From an uncultured Slackia sp. (GTDB lineage Bacteria; Actinomycetota; Coriobacteriia; Coriobacteriales; Eggerthellaceae), in assembly GCF_959608125.1 (NCBI RefSeq), contig NZ_CAUHPG010000011.1, forward strand, positions 1 through 62,305: DNA of 62,305 bases, given 5' to 3'. A program made the position numbers and the translations under genes. Shown here one piece after another: positions 50,001 through 58,145 of this stretch; the first letter of the stretch is position 1; every line of letters starts with the position of its first letter. Under the pieces are notes generated by a model. That model did no database searches and was not told the DNA's origin. It saw nothing but the letters and a program-made list of their open reading frames with translations.

Positions 50001-50323
50001 ATTCCTTCGCCGCGCATCTTCATGCGTTCGTGCGCGGGCCTGCGCGACACGGTGTAGACGCGGCCGCGGTATTCGAATTCTAGCTCGACGCTCGTCTCGA
50101 GGGTCGGTACGGCGAAATCGCTGCGCAGCGTCTTCGGATCGCGGCCGTCGCCGCTGGCTTTGCCGAATAGCGCGAACGAGATGGCGTCGAATATGGTGGT
50201 CTTGCCTGCGCCCGTGTCGCCCGTGATCAGGTAGATGCCGCTTTGTCCGAGCTCGGTGAAATCTATTTCGGTCGTGCCCGCATAGGGGCCGAACGCGCAC
50301 ATGGTCAGATGAATCGGTCTCAT
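47075..50323 (-). CDS. sbcC: exonuclease subunit SbcC (Rad50-like)
   Basis: This 1082-residue SMC/Rad50-type ATPase has Walker A GDTGAGKTT near residue 38, two very long Ala/Glu/Arg-rich coiled-coil arms, the zinc-hook CPVCGSTEHP near residue 553, signature SLSGGESFKASLALALGLSD, Walker B TMFIDEGFGSLD and the D-loop. With SbcD it forms the Mre11-Rad50-type nuclease that opens hairpins and trims protein-blocked DNA ends. ATG 50323 overlaps the sbcD TGA as ATGA, so the subunits are translationally coupled. The frame is open far beyond this start, but that is a by-product of the high GC content. Confidence 0.96.
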   Translation of the reverse strand: MRPIHLTMCAFGPYAGTTEIDFTELGQSGIYLITGDTGAGKTTIFDAISFALFGKASGDGRDPKTLRSDFAVPTLETSVELEFEYRGRVYTVSRRPAHERMKMRGEGMTQVGADATLTMPDGSVVAGLRDVDQAVADILGIEREQFARIVMIAQGDFRKLLSAKTDERREIFRRIFGTERYQTFQRKLAERKRALDDEHKALAAELELHAKAVYVDEGSAEAAELRRLIKDHALQADWLYAMLQEATQRDAALLDESDLRLAKAETESRAVERAEKEHEQARRLQDEIALEQSKKEALEASLRQARQALDAASESLGQREALANKAAVEQDALALYDALEAARAQATEAEARMRDADARLSKIAANETAASQKREQASRVIAELANADQAYADAILARNEAKAAFETADRYRSAWNEAAAIGRSARDAQAAAAREDEASRKAEEKRCEEDRTIKDADALCAALAAAPEQAARHKAETKRLSERIERIEGSRANERDAARASIAAQAKAREAVASYEVLKERSDRAQRAWSSANAAYLDDQAGVLAATLAPGSPCPVCGSTEHPCPAEAAAGAPSKDEVERLRRAWDAAAEKTAAASAEAAAARGAAEERERAHRAIVEEHGSAESLKAQAEEATANLHDAERSLAEAREDARRLDEARKGVERARMRKEEAEKAARAALSRAADARAEAARLDAAAKTALESIPYENKDLLVDAYRAAKESVAAAEAGAQAAERDRSRLVEARKLEREAIEAAEAARTQAAEAERERASAHAEYERVCGEAESMAKRLNHPGKTEAVASIEALRGRIKAIDDAYERTRASVKKHEEDLAAATGRIETLERSLQGIPEHDAEALRAQAVESNARLAAEREVNAGLRARKETNGRELKQIERIAERVGTFDRRYGEIAALAETANGQINGKDKVAFETYVQGMYFERMIESANRRLRAMTDGRYELVRRSIATTKAAQSGLDLNVRDNYTGKERDSGSLSGGESFKASLALALGLSDIAQSNAGGIKLDTMFIDEGFGSLDRQSLQLAIKTLTELSGGDKLIGIISHVDELKDAIDRKIVVNKGRNGSTLRVEA

Positions 50324-51477
50324 CGGTCCTCCTCGCTTTCTTCGAGCGCTTCGCGTACCGCTTCGTATTGGGCGTCGGTCATGTCGGCGCCGTTCTGCTC
50401 GCGGTAGAAGCGCGCGAACAGGTCGATCGGGTCGATGCGGTCGACGTTTTCGGCGACGCCGCCGCATTCCTCCTGCGCCGCCGCGGTGCGCGCGTTGTCG
50501 AACGAGATGCTCATCACGTTCGGGTAGACGGCTCGCAGCGCTGAAAGCGCGTCGATCGGCGCGAACTCGTCGGTCAGCACGGCGTGGACGTAATGGTTGC
50601 GGTCGCGCTCGTCGAGTTCGGCGGTCGCTTCGGTCGACACCAGCTTTTCGAGGGGGCCTTTGATTCGGACCATGTCTCGGACGGGAGCGAGCGCAACGAG
50701 TTCGACTTCGACGTCGCCCTTTTCTTTCAGGGTGATCAGCGGAGCCGATTTGTCGTAGTCGATTTCGGAGGCCGAATATTTCAAGAGGCTCCCGCTGTAG
50801 CGCGCCGTTTTGCGGCCGACCTGCTGCGGGCGGTGGATGTGGCCCAGGGCGACGTAGTCGAAGGCGTCGAAGACGCTTGCGTCCACGTTGTCGATGCCGC
50901 CGAGCGAAAGCTCGGAATCGCTGCGATCGGGTTCTATGCCGCTGTAGGTGACGAACTGGTGCGCGATCGCCACGTTGCGCCGCGTCGGGTCGATATCGCA
51001 GGTTTCGATGACGTGTTGCATGGCGGCGGTGTAGTCGGGGATGTCGTCGTCGGGGAAGAACCGTTTGACGCTTGCCGGCCTGATGAAGGGGAAGAGCCAG
51101 AAGGTCGTTTCGCCGTATTCGTCGGTCAGCGTGCGACGGACGACGGTTCCGTCGTAGACGGGGGCTATGTGGACGCGGTTCTTCTCGAGCAGGTGCGCGG
51201 CATAGGCGATGCGTTCCGCCGAGTCGTGGTTGCCGGGGATGATGAAACACGCGGCGCCCGTGTCGGCGAGAGATGAAAGGAACTTGTCGAAGCAGGCGAC
51301 GGCATCGGCGCTCGGCGCGGACCTGTCGTAGACGTCCCCTGCGATGATCACGGCGTCGACGTCGCGCTGCTCGACGATGCCGACGACCGTCTCCAGCATG
51401 AGGGCCTGGTCTTCGAGCAGGGAGAATTCGTTGACCTGCTTGCCGATATGAAGGTCGGAGAGGTGCAGAAGGCGCAT
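50320..51477 (-). CDS. sbcD: exonuclease subunit SbcD (Mre11-like)
   Basis: This 385-residue calcineurin-like phosphoesterase has the metal-binding series LHLSDLHIG, IIAGDVYDR, IIPGNHDS, VAIAHQF and ALGHIHRPQ, all intact for a two-metal nuclease. The C-terminal capping domain (~280-385) ends in the acidic EALEESEEDR. ATG 51477 is preferred: AAAGGA lies 5 bases upstream and the LLHLSD strand starts at residue 3, as in the family. It is first in the sbcD-sbcC operon. Confidence 0.95.
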   Translation of the reverse strand: MRLLHLSDLHIGKQVNEFSLLEDQALMLETVVGIVEQRDVDAVIIAGDVYDRSAPSADAVACFDKFLSSLADTGAACFIIPGNHDSAERIAYAAHLLEKNRVHIAPVYDGTVVRRTLTDEYGETTFWLFPFIRPASVKRFFPDDDIPDYTAAMQHVIETCDIDPTRRNVAIAHQFVTYSGIEPDRSDSELSLGGIDNVDASVFDAFDYVALGHIHRPQQVGRKTARYSGSLLKYSASEIDYDKSAPLITLKEKGDVEVELVALAPVRDMVRIKGPLEKLVSTEATAELDERDRNHYVHAVLTDEFAPIDALSALRAVYPNVMSISFDNARTAAAQEECGGVAENVDRIDPIDLFARFYREQNGADMTDAQYEAVREALEESEEDR

Positions 51478-51559
51478 AAGGGTCCTTTCGCTCGTATCGT
51501 ACCGATGTTCGTAATTTATCGCACGGACGAACGCGGCGCAACCCCTCATGCATGGGAAA

Positions 51560-51591
51560 ATAAAAGGACACGGCGTCGAAACGCCGCGTCC
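51560..51591 (-). terminator. terminator after the activase-like gene
   Basis: Arms GGAC(A)CGGCGT and ACGCCG(C)GTCC, with T-rich TTTTATTTT beyond on the minus strand, just after the activase stop. It insulates sbcDC from the upstream operon. Confidence 0.82.
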
Positions 51592-51597
51592 TCGATG

Positions 51598-52599
51598 CTA
51601 GGCGCGTTTGCGCGAGGTTTTCAGGGCTCCCTTGTCGCAGCGGTTGCCCCACGAATCGATCCGCTCGTCGTCGCGGTAGACGCAGACGATCTCGCAGTGG
51701 TTCGGGCACTTGCCGCAGATGACCTCTCTCGTCTTGAATTCGAAGTCGTCGATGTCGAATTCGAAGGAACGGCGCGTGTTTTCCGGGGCCGCCGCTGCGA
51801 GCAGCGCGGCGCCGAAGGCTCCCATCAGGTGGCCGTCGTCGTCGACGGTCACCTCGCAGCCGAGGGCCTCTTCGAAGAAGTGCACGACGCCGACGTTCTT
51901 GCTCACGCCGCCCTGGAACACCACGGGCGAGACGATCTTCTTGCCTTTGCCGACGTTGTTCAGGTAGTTCACGGCGACCGCCTTGCATAGGCCCGCGATC
52001 ACGTCTTCGCGGGCGTAGCCCATCTGGATCTTGTGGACCAGGTCGCTTTCGGCGAACACGGTGCAGCGCGCCGCGATATTCGCCGGATTTTTCGAGGTGA
52101 GCGCGATCGGGCCGAAGTCCTCGACCTCCACGCCGAGGCGGTGGGCCTGGCTCGAGAGGAACGAGCCCGTTCCCGCCGCGCACAGGGTGTTCATGGCGTA
52201 GTCGACCGCCACGCCGTCTTCGACGCAGATGATCTTGGAGTCTTGGCCGCCGATTTCGAGGATCGTTCTCACGTCGGGATGCAGAAACGTCGTGCCCACC
52301 GCGTGCGCGGTAATCTCGTTTTTGACCACCTGGGCGTCGAGCATCGCGCCGACGAGGCGGCGCGCGCTTCCCGTGGTGCCCACGGCCACTACGTCGATTC
52401 CATCGCGGTCTATTTGGGACGCGAGGTCGTCCACGACGCGTCCGACAGCGCGGGAGGGGTCGCCCTCGGTCCACAGGTAGGTGCGGGCGATGATCTCGCC
52501 CTTCTCGTCGATGATCACGCCCTTGGTCGAAATGGATCCGGTATCGATGCCGAGAAACGCCGTGAGGCGCTTTTCGGAAGCGGAGGTGCGGTCGGTCAT
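51598..52599 (-). CDS. 2-hydroxyacyl-CoA dehydratase activase-like ATPase (HgdC/FldI family)
   Basis: This 333-residue ASKHA-fold protein has GIDTGSISTKGVII (ATP loop), VGTTGSARRL, EIGGQDSKII and the two cysteines that bridge a [4Fe-4S] cluster between subunits in HgdC: TLCAAGTGSF and ARCTVFAESD. An extra C-terminal ~45 residues carry five more cysteines (CGKCPNHCEIVC, NRCDKG), not found in HgdC itself. Activases of this family use ATP hydrolysis to push one electron into a partner enzyme. It starts within the last four bases of the upstream gene (ATGA). It is the last gene of the three-gene operon whose products together correspond to the long fused activase-related proteins of other anaerobes. 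Confidence 0.87.
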   Translation of the reverse strand: MTDRTSASEKRLTAFLGIDTGSISTKGVIIDEKGEIIARTYLWTEGDPSRAVGRVVDDLASQIDRDGIDVVAVGTTGSARRLVGAMLDAQVVKNEITAHAVGTTFLHPDVRTILEIGGQDSKIICVEDGVAVDYAMNTLCAAGTGSFLSSQAHRLGVEVEDFGPIALTSKNPANIAARCTVFAESDLVHKIQMGYAREDVIAGLCKAVAVNYLNNVGKGKKIVSPVVFQGGVSKNVGVVHFFEEALGCEVTVDDDGHLMGAFGAALLAAAAPENTRRSFEFDIDDFEFKTREVICGKCPNHCEIVCVYRDDERIDSWGNRCDKGALKTSRKRA

Positions 52600-53885
52600 C
52601 GTGAAGCCTTTCTCATGGCGATCATGTCATAGAACGCTTCGACCCTGGTGTCGAGGCCGGTATCGCTGGTCTGCGAGTCGTAGCTGAGGAAGAGCACGGG
52701 AATCTTGCGTTCGCGGCTGATGCGCTGCAGCACGGGCATGCAGTCGATTTCGGGGGTGCAGCCCGACGACTTCAGGTGCACGATCCCGTCGAAGCCCTCG
52801 TCGGCGTAGCGTTTCGCCGATGCGATGGTGAGCGTCGAGGTGGGGCCCATGTCGTAGGCGACGTACTCTTCGATTTCACGGCGCAGCTCGGGCTCGTTGT
52901 AGCGGATGTTGCGGTTGGTGACGTTCATCGAACACGACACCTCGACGCCCATCGCGAGCAGCTTGCGCTCGATGTCGAGGTTGCTGCGTGGGTCGGCCGC
53001 CGTGAAATACTCTCCCACGATGCCGATGCGCAGCGCGTCGGCGGGCTTGTTCCGCTCGATAGACTCGAGCTTCTCGATGCCCGCGCGATACGCGTCTTCC
53101 ACGTCCCGTCGCGTTTCACAGCGTGCCATCGAAGCGAAGAACTCTTCGCGCGCCGCGTCCGAGTCGCCCGGATGCGCGTCGAATCCCGCGAGCGCGAGGT
53201 AGCGGGCGTGGTAGGAGTCGAGGCATTCGACCATCTTGAAGGCCGCGAGCATGCCCTTGACGCCCTGCGCTACCGAAAGGTCGGGGTTGACCAGCTTCTT
53301 GCAGGTCGTCGCGTACTCCTTCAGCGGGCGGCCTGCGATTTCGGCGAAGTTGAGCATTTCGAACTCGTAGCCCATGTCGCGCAGGATCGACTCCTGGAGT
53401 TCGCCGTAGTAGCCCAGACGGCACGGGCCCGTGAACTGCACGAGCACGTCGGCTCCTGCGTCGAGCGCTTCGATGTAGTCGCCCAGGATATGCTTGAACG
53501 GAGCGCAGACGAAGTCGTTGCTGTGCATGGCGCCCAGCTCGAGCGTGACCTTGGTCGGTTCTCCCAGGTCGACGTATTCGGCATCGAGAACGCGTTCGAC
53601 GAAGAAACGAAACACCGCGTCGTAGTAGCTGTAGCGCAAGAACGCGACCTTGGTTTTGGCGTGGCGGTCGCGCTTGCGCTTCGCGCGCTTGGCTACCAGC
53701 CTCGTGCGTACGTTGTCGGAATCTTCGGCGCGCACGTCGGCGCGCGGCCCGTCGTCGTAGCGGCGGGCGAGGGTGTCCAGGGCGTCAATCGTGTCGCCGA
53801 GGAAATTCGCGGCGCGCAGGGGCAGCGAGTCGTTGGGCCGCTCGCGTTCAGGCGCGGTCGTGCGCGGCGATTCGGGCGTCGTCAT
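52596..53885 (-). CDS. 2-hydroxyacyl-CoA dehydratase-related protein (COG3581-like)
   Basis: This 429-residue protein belongs to the dehydratase-related group without assigned reaction. Recognisable parts are HSNDFVCAPFKHILGDYIEAL, the glycine-rich VLVQFTGPCRLGYYGELQ, EYFTAADPRSNLDIE and HLKSSGCTPEIDCMPVLQ with several cysteines suited to an Fe-S cluster. The N-terminal ~60 residues are hydrophilic and Arg-rich. AAAGGAGG lies 9 bases before ATG 53885, which also overlaps the stop of the upstream gene as ATGA. It probably pairs with the protein encoded upstream as two subunits reduced by the activase. Substrate and reaction unknown. Confidence 0.85.
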   Translation of the reverse strand: MTTPESPRTTAPERERPNDSLPLRAANFLGDTIDALDTLARRYDDGPRADVRAEDSDNVRTRLVAKRAKRKRDRHAKTKVAFLRYSYYDAVFRFFVERVLDAEYVDLGEPTKVTLELGAMHSNDFVCAPFKHILGDYIEALDAGADVLVQFTGPCRLGYYGELQESILRDMGYEFEMLNFAEIAGRPLKEYATTCKKLVNPDLSVAQGVKGMLAAFKMVECLDSYHARYLALAGFDAHPGDSDAAREEFFASMARCETRRDVEDAYRAGIEKLESIERNKPADALRIGIVGEYFTAADPRSNLDIERKLLAMGVEVSCSMNVTNRNIRYNEPELRREIEEYVAYDMGPTSTLTIASAKRYADEGFDGIVHLKSSGCTPEIDCMPVLQRISRERKIPVLFLSYDSQTSDTGLDTRVEAFYDMIAMRKASR

Positions 53886-54892
53886 TGCAGGTAGCCTCCT
53901 TTCCGTCGGTAGCGAAGGATGTCGATGAAGCTCTCGATGCGCGTTTCGAGGCCGGCGGTGCCGCTTTGGGCGTCTACGGTCAGCGAGAGCAGGGGGGTGT
54001 TGCTGGCGCGGCGGGCGACCGCGTCGTTGGTCATGGAGTCGGGCCCGCAGGGGAAGGCGCTGATCGCCACGATGCCGTCGACGCGTCCGCGCAGGCACAG
54101 CATGGCTCCGATCAGCTCCCTGTTGACGAGCCAGGGCATCGTCGAAGAGAACTTGCCGCTCTCTTTGTAGGCGCGCTCATGGTCGAATTCGTCGGCGAAC
54201 AGGACCGTGACTCCCATGTCGTGCAGCGCATCGACGACGGGTCCGCCGATCAGGCGGTCGTGCGTCACGTAAGGATGGGCCGCCACCAGGATGGCCAGCG
54301 GCTCGACTTCGCCCGCTTCGCGTTCGCGTTCGCGGGCGCGCTCGACGTCTTGCAGGGAGGACTCGAACGATTCGCGCGCGTTCTTCTCGGCGCGTTCGAG
54401 CGCGATCCTTCCCGCCTTGTAAGCGGCCTTCGCCTCTTTCGGCGTCGCGCCGAACTGCGCGGCCAGGTCGAGAAACGCCGTTCTCATGGACGCCTTCGAC
54501 TGCTGATTCTCGACGACGCACGACACGATGCGGATCGATTCCTCGTCGAAGGTGTTGCGTACGAGGTCGGGAAGCGCTTGGTATTTGGTGCAAAAGCTCT
54601 TGAAGCGTCCCAGGTTGGCCAGGCTCGGCACGAATACGGCGTCGCAGGTCTCGAGAAGAGACTCGACGTGGCCCATGTAAATCTTGGACGCGAGGCAGCA
54701 TTCGTCGACGGAGCGCGCCGAGCCCCGCTCGAGCATCGCGAGGTCGGATTGCCTGCTGACCACCACCTCGCGGCCGAGAGCCTCGAAAAACGCCTTCCAG
54801 GCGGGCGCATAGCGGTAATACATCAAAGCCCTCGGCAAGCCGATCGAGCGCACGTCGGCATAGGGGGCGCTGTCTTTATTCTGCGTGGGCAT
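53882..54892 (-). CDS. 2-hydroxyacyl-CoA dehydratase-related protein (DUF2229/COG3580-like)
   Basis: The protein has 336 residues. It starts with the family signature IGLPRALMYYRYAPAWKAFF, followed by SVDECCLASKIYMGHVE (two adjacent Cys), VPSLANLGRFKSFCTKYQALPD, LVAAHPYVTHDRLIGG and AFPCGPDSM. These Cys positions resemble cluster ligands of HgdB-type subunits. In many clostridia this domain is fused to the activase in one very long protein; here it stands alone. ATG 54892 is preceded by AAGGAA; an upstream ATG at 54925 has no site. It is the first gene of the operon and divergent from the lysO-like gene. Confidence 0.83.
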   Translation of the reverse strand: MPTQNKDSAPYADVRSIGLPRALMYYRYAPAWKAFFEALGREVVVSRQSDLAMLERGSARSVDECCLASKIYMGHVESLLETCDAVFVPSLANLGRFKSFCTKYQALPDLVRNTFDEESIRIVSCVVENQQSKASMRTAFLDLAAQFGATPKEAKAAYKAGRIALERAEKNARESFESSLQDVERAREREREAGEVEPLAILVAAHPYVTHDRLIGGPVVDALHDMGVTVLFADEFDHERAYKESGKFSSTMPWLVNRELIGAMLCLRGRVDGIVAISAFPCGPDSMTNDAVARRASNTPLLSLTVDAQSGTAGLETRIESFIDILRYRRKGGYLQ

Positions 54893-55134
54893 AGGATTCC
54901 TTCTTATATATGGTCGGTGCTTCATTATTGCCGGCCCCGATCTTGCGCGCGAGTCGGATTCGGCGATCCGTCAACGTATCGTGAACTTCTTTTACGGCGT
55001 CGTCGGAACGCTCGCGCTCGCGCTTTTTCGTTTCCGTATGGCGTCGTCGGTCGGAAAATGCGGCGTGCGGTTGGTATACTGTGCGTTTCGAAATCCAGGA
55101 GATTTCATCAAGGGCGAGACGAGAGGGATGCGTC

Positions 55135-56073
55135 GTGGAAATATTGATCGTGATGTGCGTGGGAGTCGCTATCGGCGCTACGGTGTTTCCCGATTCGCTT
55201 CGCAAGGCCAACTCCACGCTGACGCTTGTCGCCACGGGCGTGCTGATCTTCTCGATGGGCGCCATGCTGGGAGGGAGGGAAGGCTTTCTCGACGAGCTCG
55301 CCGAGCTTGGTATCGCGAGCCTCGCCTTCGCTGTCATTCCCATCGCGTTTTCCACGGCGGTCGTCTATCTTTTGTCCCGCGCGTTCATGTCCGATATCAC
55401 CAAACGCCATGCTGAAGACGCCGAGCATGCCGCCGCGCGCGAGTCGGTCGATGCCGACGGAGGGGAAGGGGCCATGATCGCGATCGCGGTGGGCGCCCTG
55501 GTTCTCGGCGTGTTGGCGGGATTGGCTCCGCTCGAGCTTGCGCCGGTCGATTTCCTGGTCGCTCATTCCGACTGGGTGCTGTTCGCCCTCATGTTCTTCG
55601 TGGGCATAAGCGTCGGCGGAAGCAAGGGCCTTATCGGCAAAATCAAGCAGTATCACGTGCGCGTGCTGATTATTCCTTTCGGCATCGTGGTCGGCTCGGT
55701 GGCGGGCGGCCTGATCGCCGCCGCGCTGTGCGGGTTCTCGTTGCCTGCCGGCGGCGCCATTGCGTCCGGTCTCGGCTGGTACAGCCTTGCGGGAGTCATG
55801 CTGACGCAGATCGCGGGCGCCCAGGTGGGAAGCGTCACGTTTCTGGCGAACCTGCTGCGCGAGCTCATCTCGTTCTTCATCATCCCCTGGATCGCGCGCC
55901 ATCTCAACTATCCCACATGCATCGCGCCCGCCGGCGCGACGAGCGAGGATACGACCCTGCCCATGATGATTCGCTGCACGAACGGCGAGACGGTGGTGCT
56001 TTCCGTCGTCAACGGCGTGATCTGTTCGGCTCTCGTGCCTGTGCTCATCGAGTTCTTCCACGCATTCATGTAG
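55135..56073 (+). CDS. LysO family (DUF340) lysine exporter-like membrane protein
   Basis: This 312-residue, about eight-helix protein corresponds to E. coli LysO/YbjE, which exports L-lysine and its toxic analogue thialysine. Typical motifs are VATGVLIFSMGAMLGG, FVGISVGGSKGLIGK, SGLGWYSLAGVMLTQ and GSVTFLANLLRELISFFIIP. The start is GTG 55135, with GAGGGA 6 bases upstream; the frame continues upstream without such a site. A hydrophilic cytoplasmic loop (~90-120) is longer than usual. It may export lysine or another basic amino acid. It is monocistronic and precedes uvrC. Confidence 0.87.
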   Translation: MEILIVMCVGVAIGATVFPDSLRKANSTLTLVATGVLIFSMGAMLGGREGFLDELAELGIASLAFAVIPIAFSTAVVYLLSRAFMSDITKRHAEDAEHAAARESVDADGGEGAMIAIAVGALVLGVLAGLAPLELAPVDFLVAHSDWVLFALMFFVGISVGGSKGLIGKIKQYHVRVLIIPFGIVVGSVAGGLIAAALCGFSLPAGGAIASGLGWYSLAGVMLTQIAGAQVGSVTFLANLLRELISFFIIPWIARHLNYPTCIAPAGATSEDTTLPMMIRCTNGETVVLSVVNGVICSALVPVLIEFFHAFM

Positions 56074-56147
56074 GTCTGCGGCCGCGTCGATTCTGCCGAA
56101 ACGGTGCCGAGTCCTGCGCCCTGTCGAGCGCAGTCGCGCCTGTGGTC

Positions 56148-56153
56148 TATACT
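56148..56153 (+). promoter_or_regulatory. uvrC: -10 box TATACT of uvrC, leaderless arrangement
   Basis: TATACT ends 7 bases before ATG 56161, so transcription would start at or next to the start codon. No ribosome-binding site precedes this ATG. The -35 region is weak. Confidence 0.6.
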
Positions 56154-56160
56154 TGCCCGC

Positions 56161-58098
56161 ATGAGCAACGAAACCCGCATTCAGGAAATCAAAAAAGAGC
56201 TGGCAAGCGTCCCCGCGCTTCCCGGCGTATACCTGTGGAAAGACAAAGACGGCCGTGTTATCTACGTGGGCAAGGCCAAGCAGCTGCGCGCCCGCATGAA
56301 GCAGTATGTCATGGGGCAGGACGAGCGTGCCAAGATTCCTCTTATGCTCGAGCAGATCGATTCGTTCGAATACATCGTCGTCGAAAACGAGCACGAATCG
56401 CTCGTGCTGGAGAAGAATCTGATCGGGCAATACGCGCCGTTCTTCAACGCCGATTTCAAAGACGACAAAAGCTATCCCTTCATCGCAATCACCAAAAGCG
56501 ATGTGTTTCCCGCCATCAAATATACGCGCGAGAAGCACGTTGCGGGCACGCGCTATTTCGGGCCGTACACCGACAGCCGCGCCGCGCGGGATCTGGTCGA
56601 TATCGTGCGCAGGGTCGTTCCGGTCTGCGCATCGAAGTGCGCCGAGTGGCGCAGGCTCAAGCGCCGCCTCGAAACGGCGACGGTCGAAGAGGTCTTGGCC
56701 GACGAGGCCTGCCGGCCGTGTTTCGACGCCCATGTGGGGCTGGGCCCGGGCGCATGCTGCGGCTGGGTCACGCCCGAGCAATACCGCGAAAACATCGCGC
56801 GCGTCGAGCGCTTTCTGGCCGGCAACCGCCGTGAATTCGTCGACGAGCTCGCCGAAGAGATGTCTGTGGCGGCGGCCGAGCTCGATTTCGAGAGGGCAGG
56901 CCGCATCAAGGCGCGCATCGACACCATCGAATCGCTGACGGACCGTCAGCGCGCGGTGTCCACGCGCAATCTGAACGCCGACGTCATCGGCATCGAGCGC
57001 GAGGAGACTATCGCCGGCGTCCACGTGTTCATGGTGCGCGAGGGGCGTATCGTCAACGGAAACGAGTTCGTGCTCGACCGCGGCCGCGACGTGCCCGACG
57101 TCGACCTGCTGCACAATTTCCTTCTGCGTTATTACGATGCGACCACGTCGATTCCGCACGAGGTCATCGTCGATTGCGAACTCGAAGACGTCGATGCCAT
57201 GGAGGCGTGGCTCACCGAAAAGCTTGCAAGCCCCCATGGCGCGAAAGTGCGCTTCACGGTGCCGCAGCGCGGCGAGAAGGCCGAGCTTTTGTCCATGGCG
57301 CGCAAAAACGCGGGGCATACGCTCAACCGCTACAAGGTGCGTACCAACTATGAGGACAAACGCATCAATGACGCGCTTCTGCAGCTGGAGAGCGCCCTTG
57401 CGCTCGATGCGCCGCCGATGCGCATCGAGTGCTTCGACATCTCCACGATCCATGGGTCGTATACGGTGGCGTCGATGGTGGTGTTCACGGGCGGACGGCC
57501 CGACAAGAACCAGTATCGGCGCTTCAAGATCAAGACGCCGCTCGAAGAGGCCGACGACTTCTTGAGCATGCGCGAGGTGCTCGGCCGTCGCTATGCGCCC
57601 GAGCGCATGGCCGACGAGCGGTTCGGCAAGAAGCCCGACCTGTTGATCGTCGACGGCGGCAAGCCTCAGCTTACGGCCGCCTTGGCGCAGCTTGCGGAAC
57701 TGGGTATCGACGATATTCCCGTGGCCGGCCTCGCAAAGCGCGACGAGGAGCTGTTCGTTCCGTGGCAGGATAGCGGCCCCGTGGTGCTGCCGAGCGGGTC
57801 GAGTTCGTTGTACCTGGTCAAGCACGTACGAGACGAAAGTCATCGCTTTGCCATCACGTTCCATCGCGAGCTGCGCGGCAAAGGGATGACCAAATCGGTC
57901 CTCGACGACGTGGTCGGCTTGGGGCCGGTGCGCAAAAAGGCGCTGCTTGCGGCCATGGGAGGCTTTCGCAAGCTCTGCGAGGCGAGCCTCGACGACATCG
58001 TCGCCGCGCAGGCGGTGCCGGTCGAAGTGGCCGAAGAGGTCCATGCAGTGCTCTCGCAGTATAATGAACGACGGCTCCGTTCGGAGCGAAGCGTGTAA
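56161..58098 (+). CDS. uvrC: excinuclease ABC subunit C
   Basis: This 645-residue, full-length UvrC has the N-terminal GIY-YIG nuclease (GVYLWKDKDGRVIYVGKA, residues ~21-38) for the 3' incision, the UVR helix pair around 215-245 for UvrB, the RNase H-like nuclease (CFDISTIHGSYTVASMVVF, DLLIVDGGKPQLTAA, DESHRFAITFHR) for the 5' incision, and the C-terminal helix-hairpin-helix motif. A Cys group in CRPCFDAHVGLGPGACCGW may hold an Fe-S cluster as found in E. coli UvrC. It is probably read from a leaderless transcript. rapZ, yvcK and whiA follow in the same direction, as in many Gram-positives. Confidence 0.97.
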   Translation: MSNETRIQEIKKELASVPALPGVYLWKDKDGRVIYVGKAKQLRARMKQYVMGQDERAKIPLMLEQIDSFEYIVVENEHESLVLEKNLIGQYAPFFNADFKDDKSYPFIAITKSDVFPAIKYTREKHVAGTRYFGPYTDSRAARDLVDIVRRVVPVCASKCAEWRRLKRRLETATVEEVLADEACRPCFDAHVGLGPGACCGWVTPEQYRENIARVERFLAGNRREFVDELAEEMSVAAAELDFERAGRIKARIDTIESLTDRQRAVSTRNLNADVIGIEREETIAGVHVFMVREGRIVNGNEFVLDRGRDVPDVDLLHNFLLRYYDATTSIPHEVIVDCELEDVDAMEAWLTEKLASPHGAKVRFTVPQRGEKAELLSMARKNAGHTLNRYKVRTNYEDKRINDALLQLESALALDAPPMRIECFDISTIHGSYTVASMVVFTGGRPDKNQYRRFKIKTPLEEADDFLSMREVLGRRYAPERMADERFGKKPDLLIVDGGKPQLTAALAQLAELGIDDIPVAGLAKRDEELFVPWQDSGPVVLPSGSSSLYLVKHVRDESHRFAITFHRELRGKGMTKSVLDDVVGLGPVRKKALLAAMGGFRKLCEASLDDIVAAQAVPVEVAEEVHAVLSQYNERRLRSERSV

Positions 58099-58145
58099 TC
58101 CGCCCGTCCGGTCAGAGGGCGCGGCGCTCGAGAAAGAGGGTGTCC

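Noticed and set aside
47075..52474. The sbcC frame stays open upstream to make an apparent 1799-residue protein
   Set aside because: The part beyond 50323 is the out-of-frame reading of sbcD and the activase gene and is Arg/Pro-rich without domains; the ATGA junction fixes the sbcC start.
51598..54892. Assignment of the operon as the phenyllactyl-CoA dehydratase (FldBCI) partner of the FldA-like CoA-transferase at 8978-10288
   Set aside because: The subunits match the uncharacterised dehydratase-related group better than FldB/FldC, and the two loci are over 40 kb apart.
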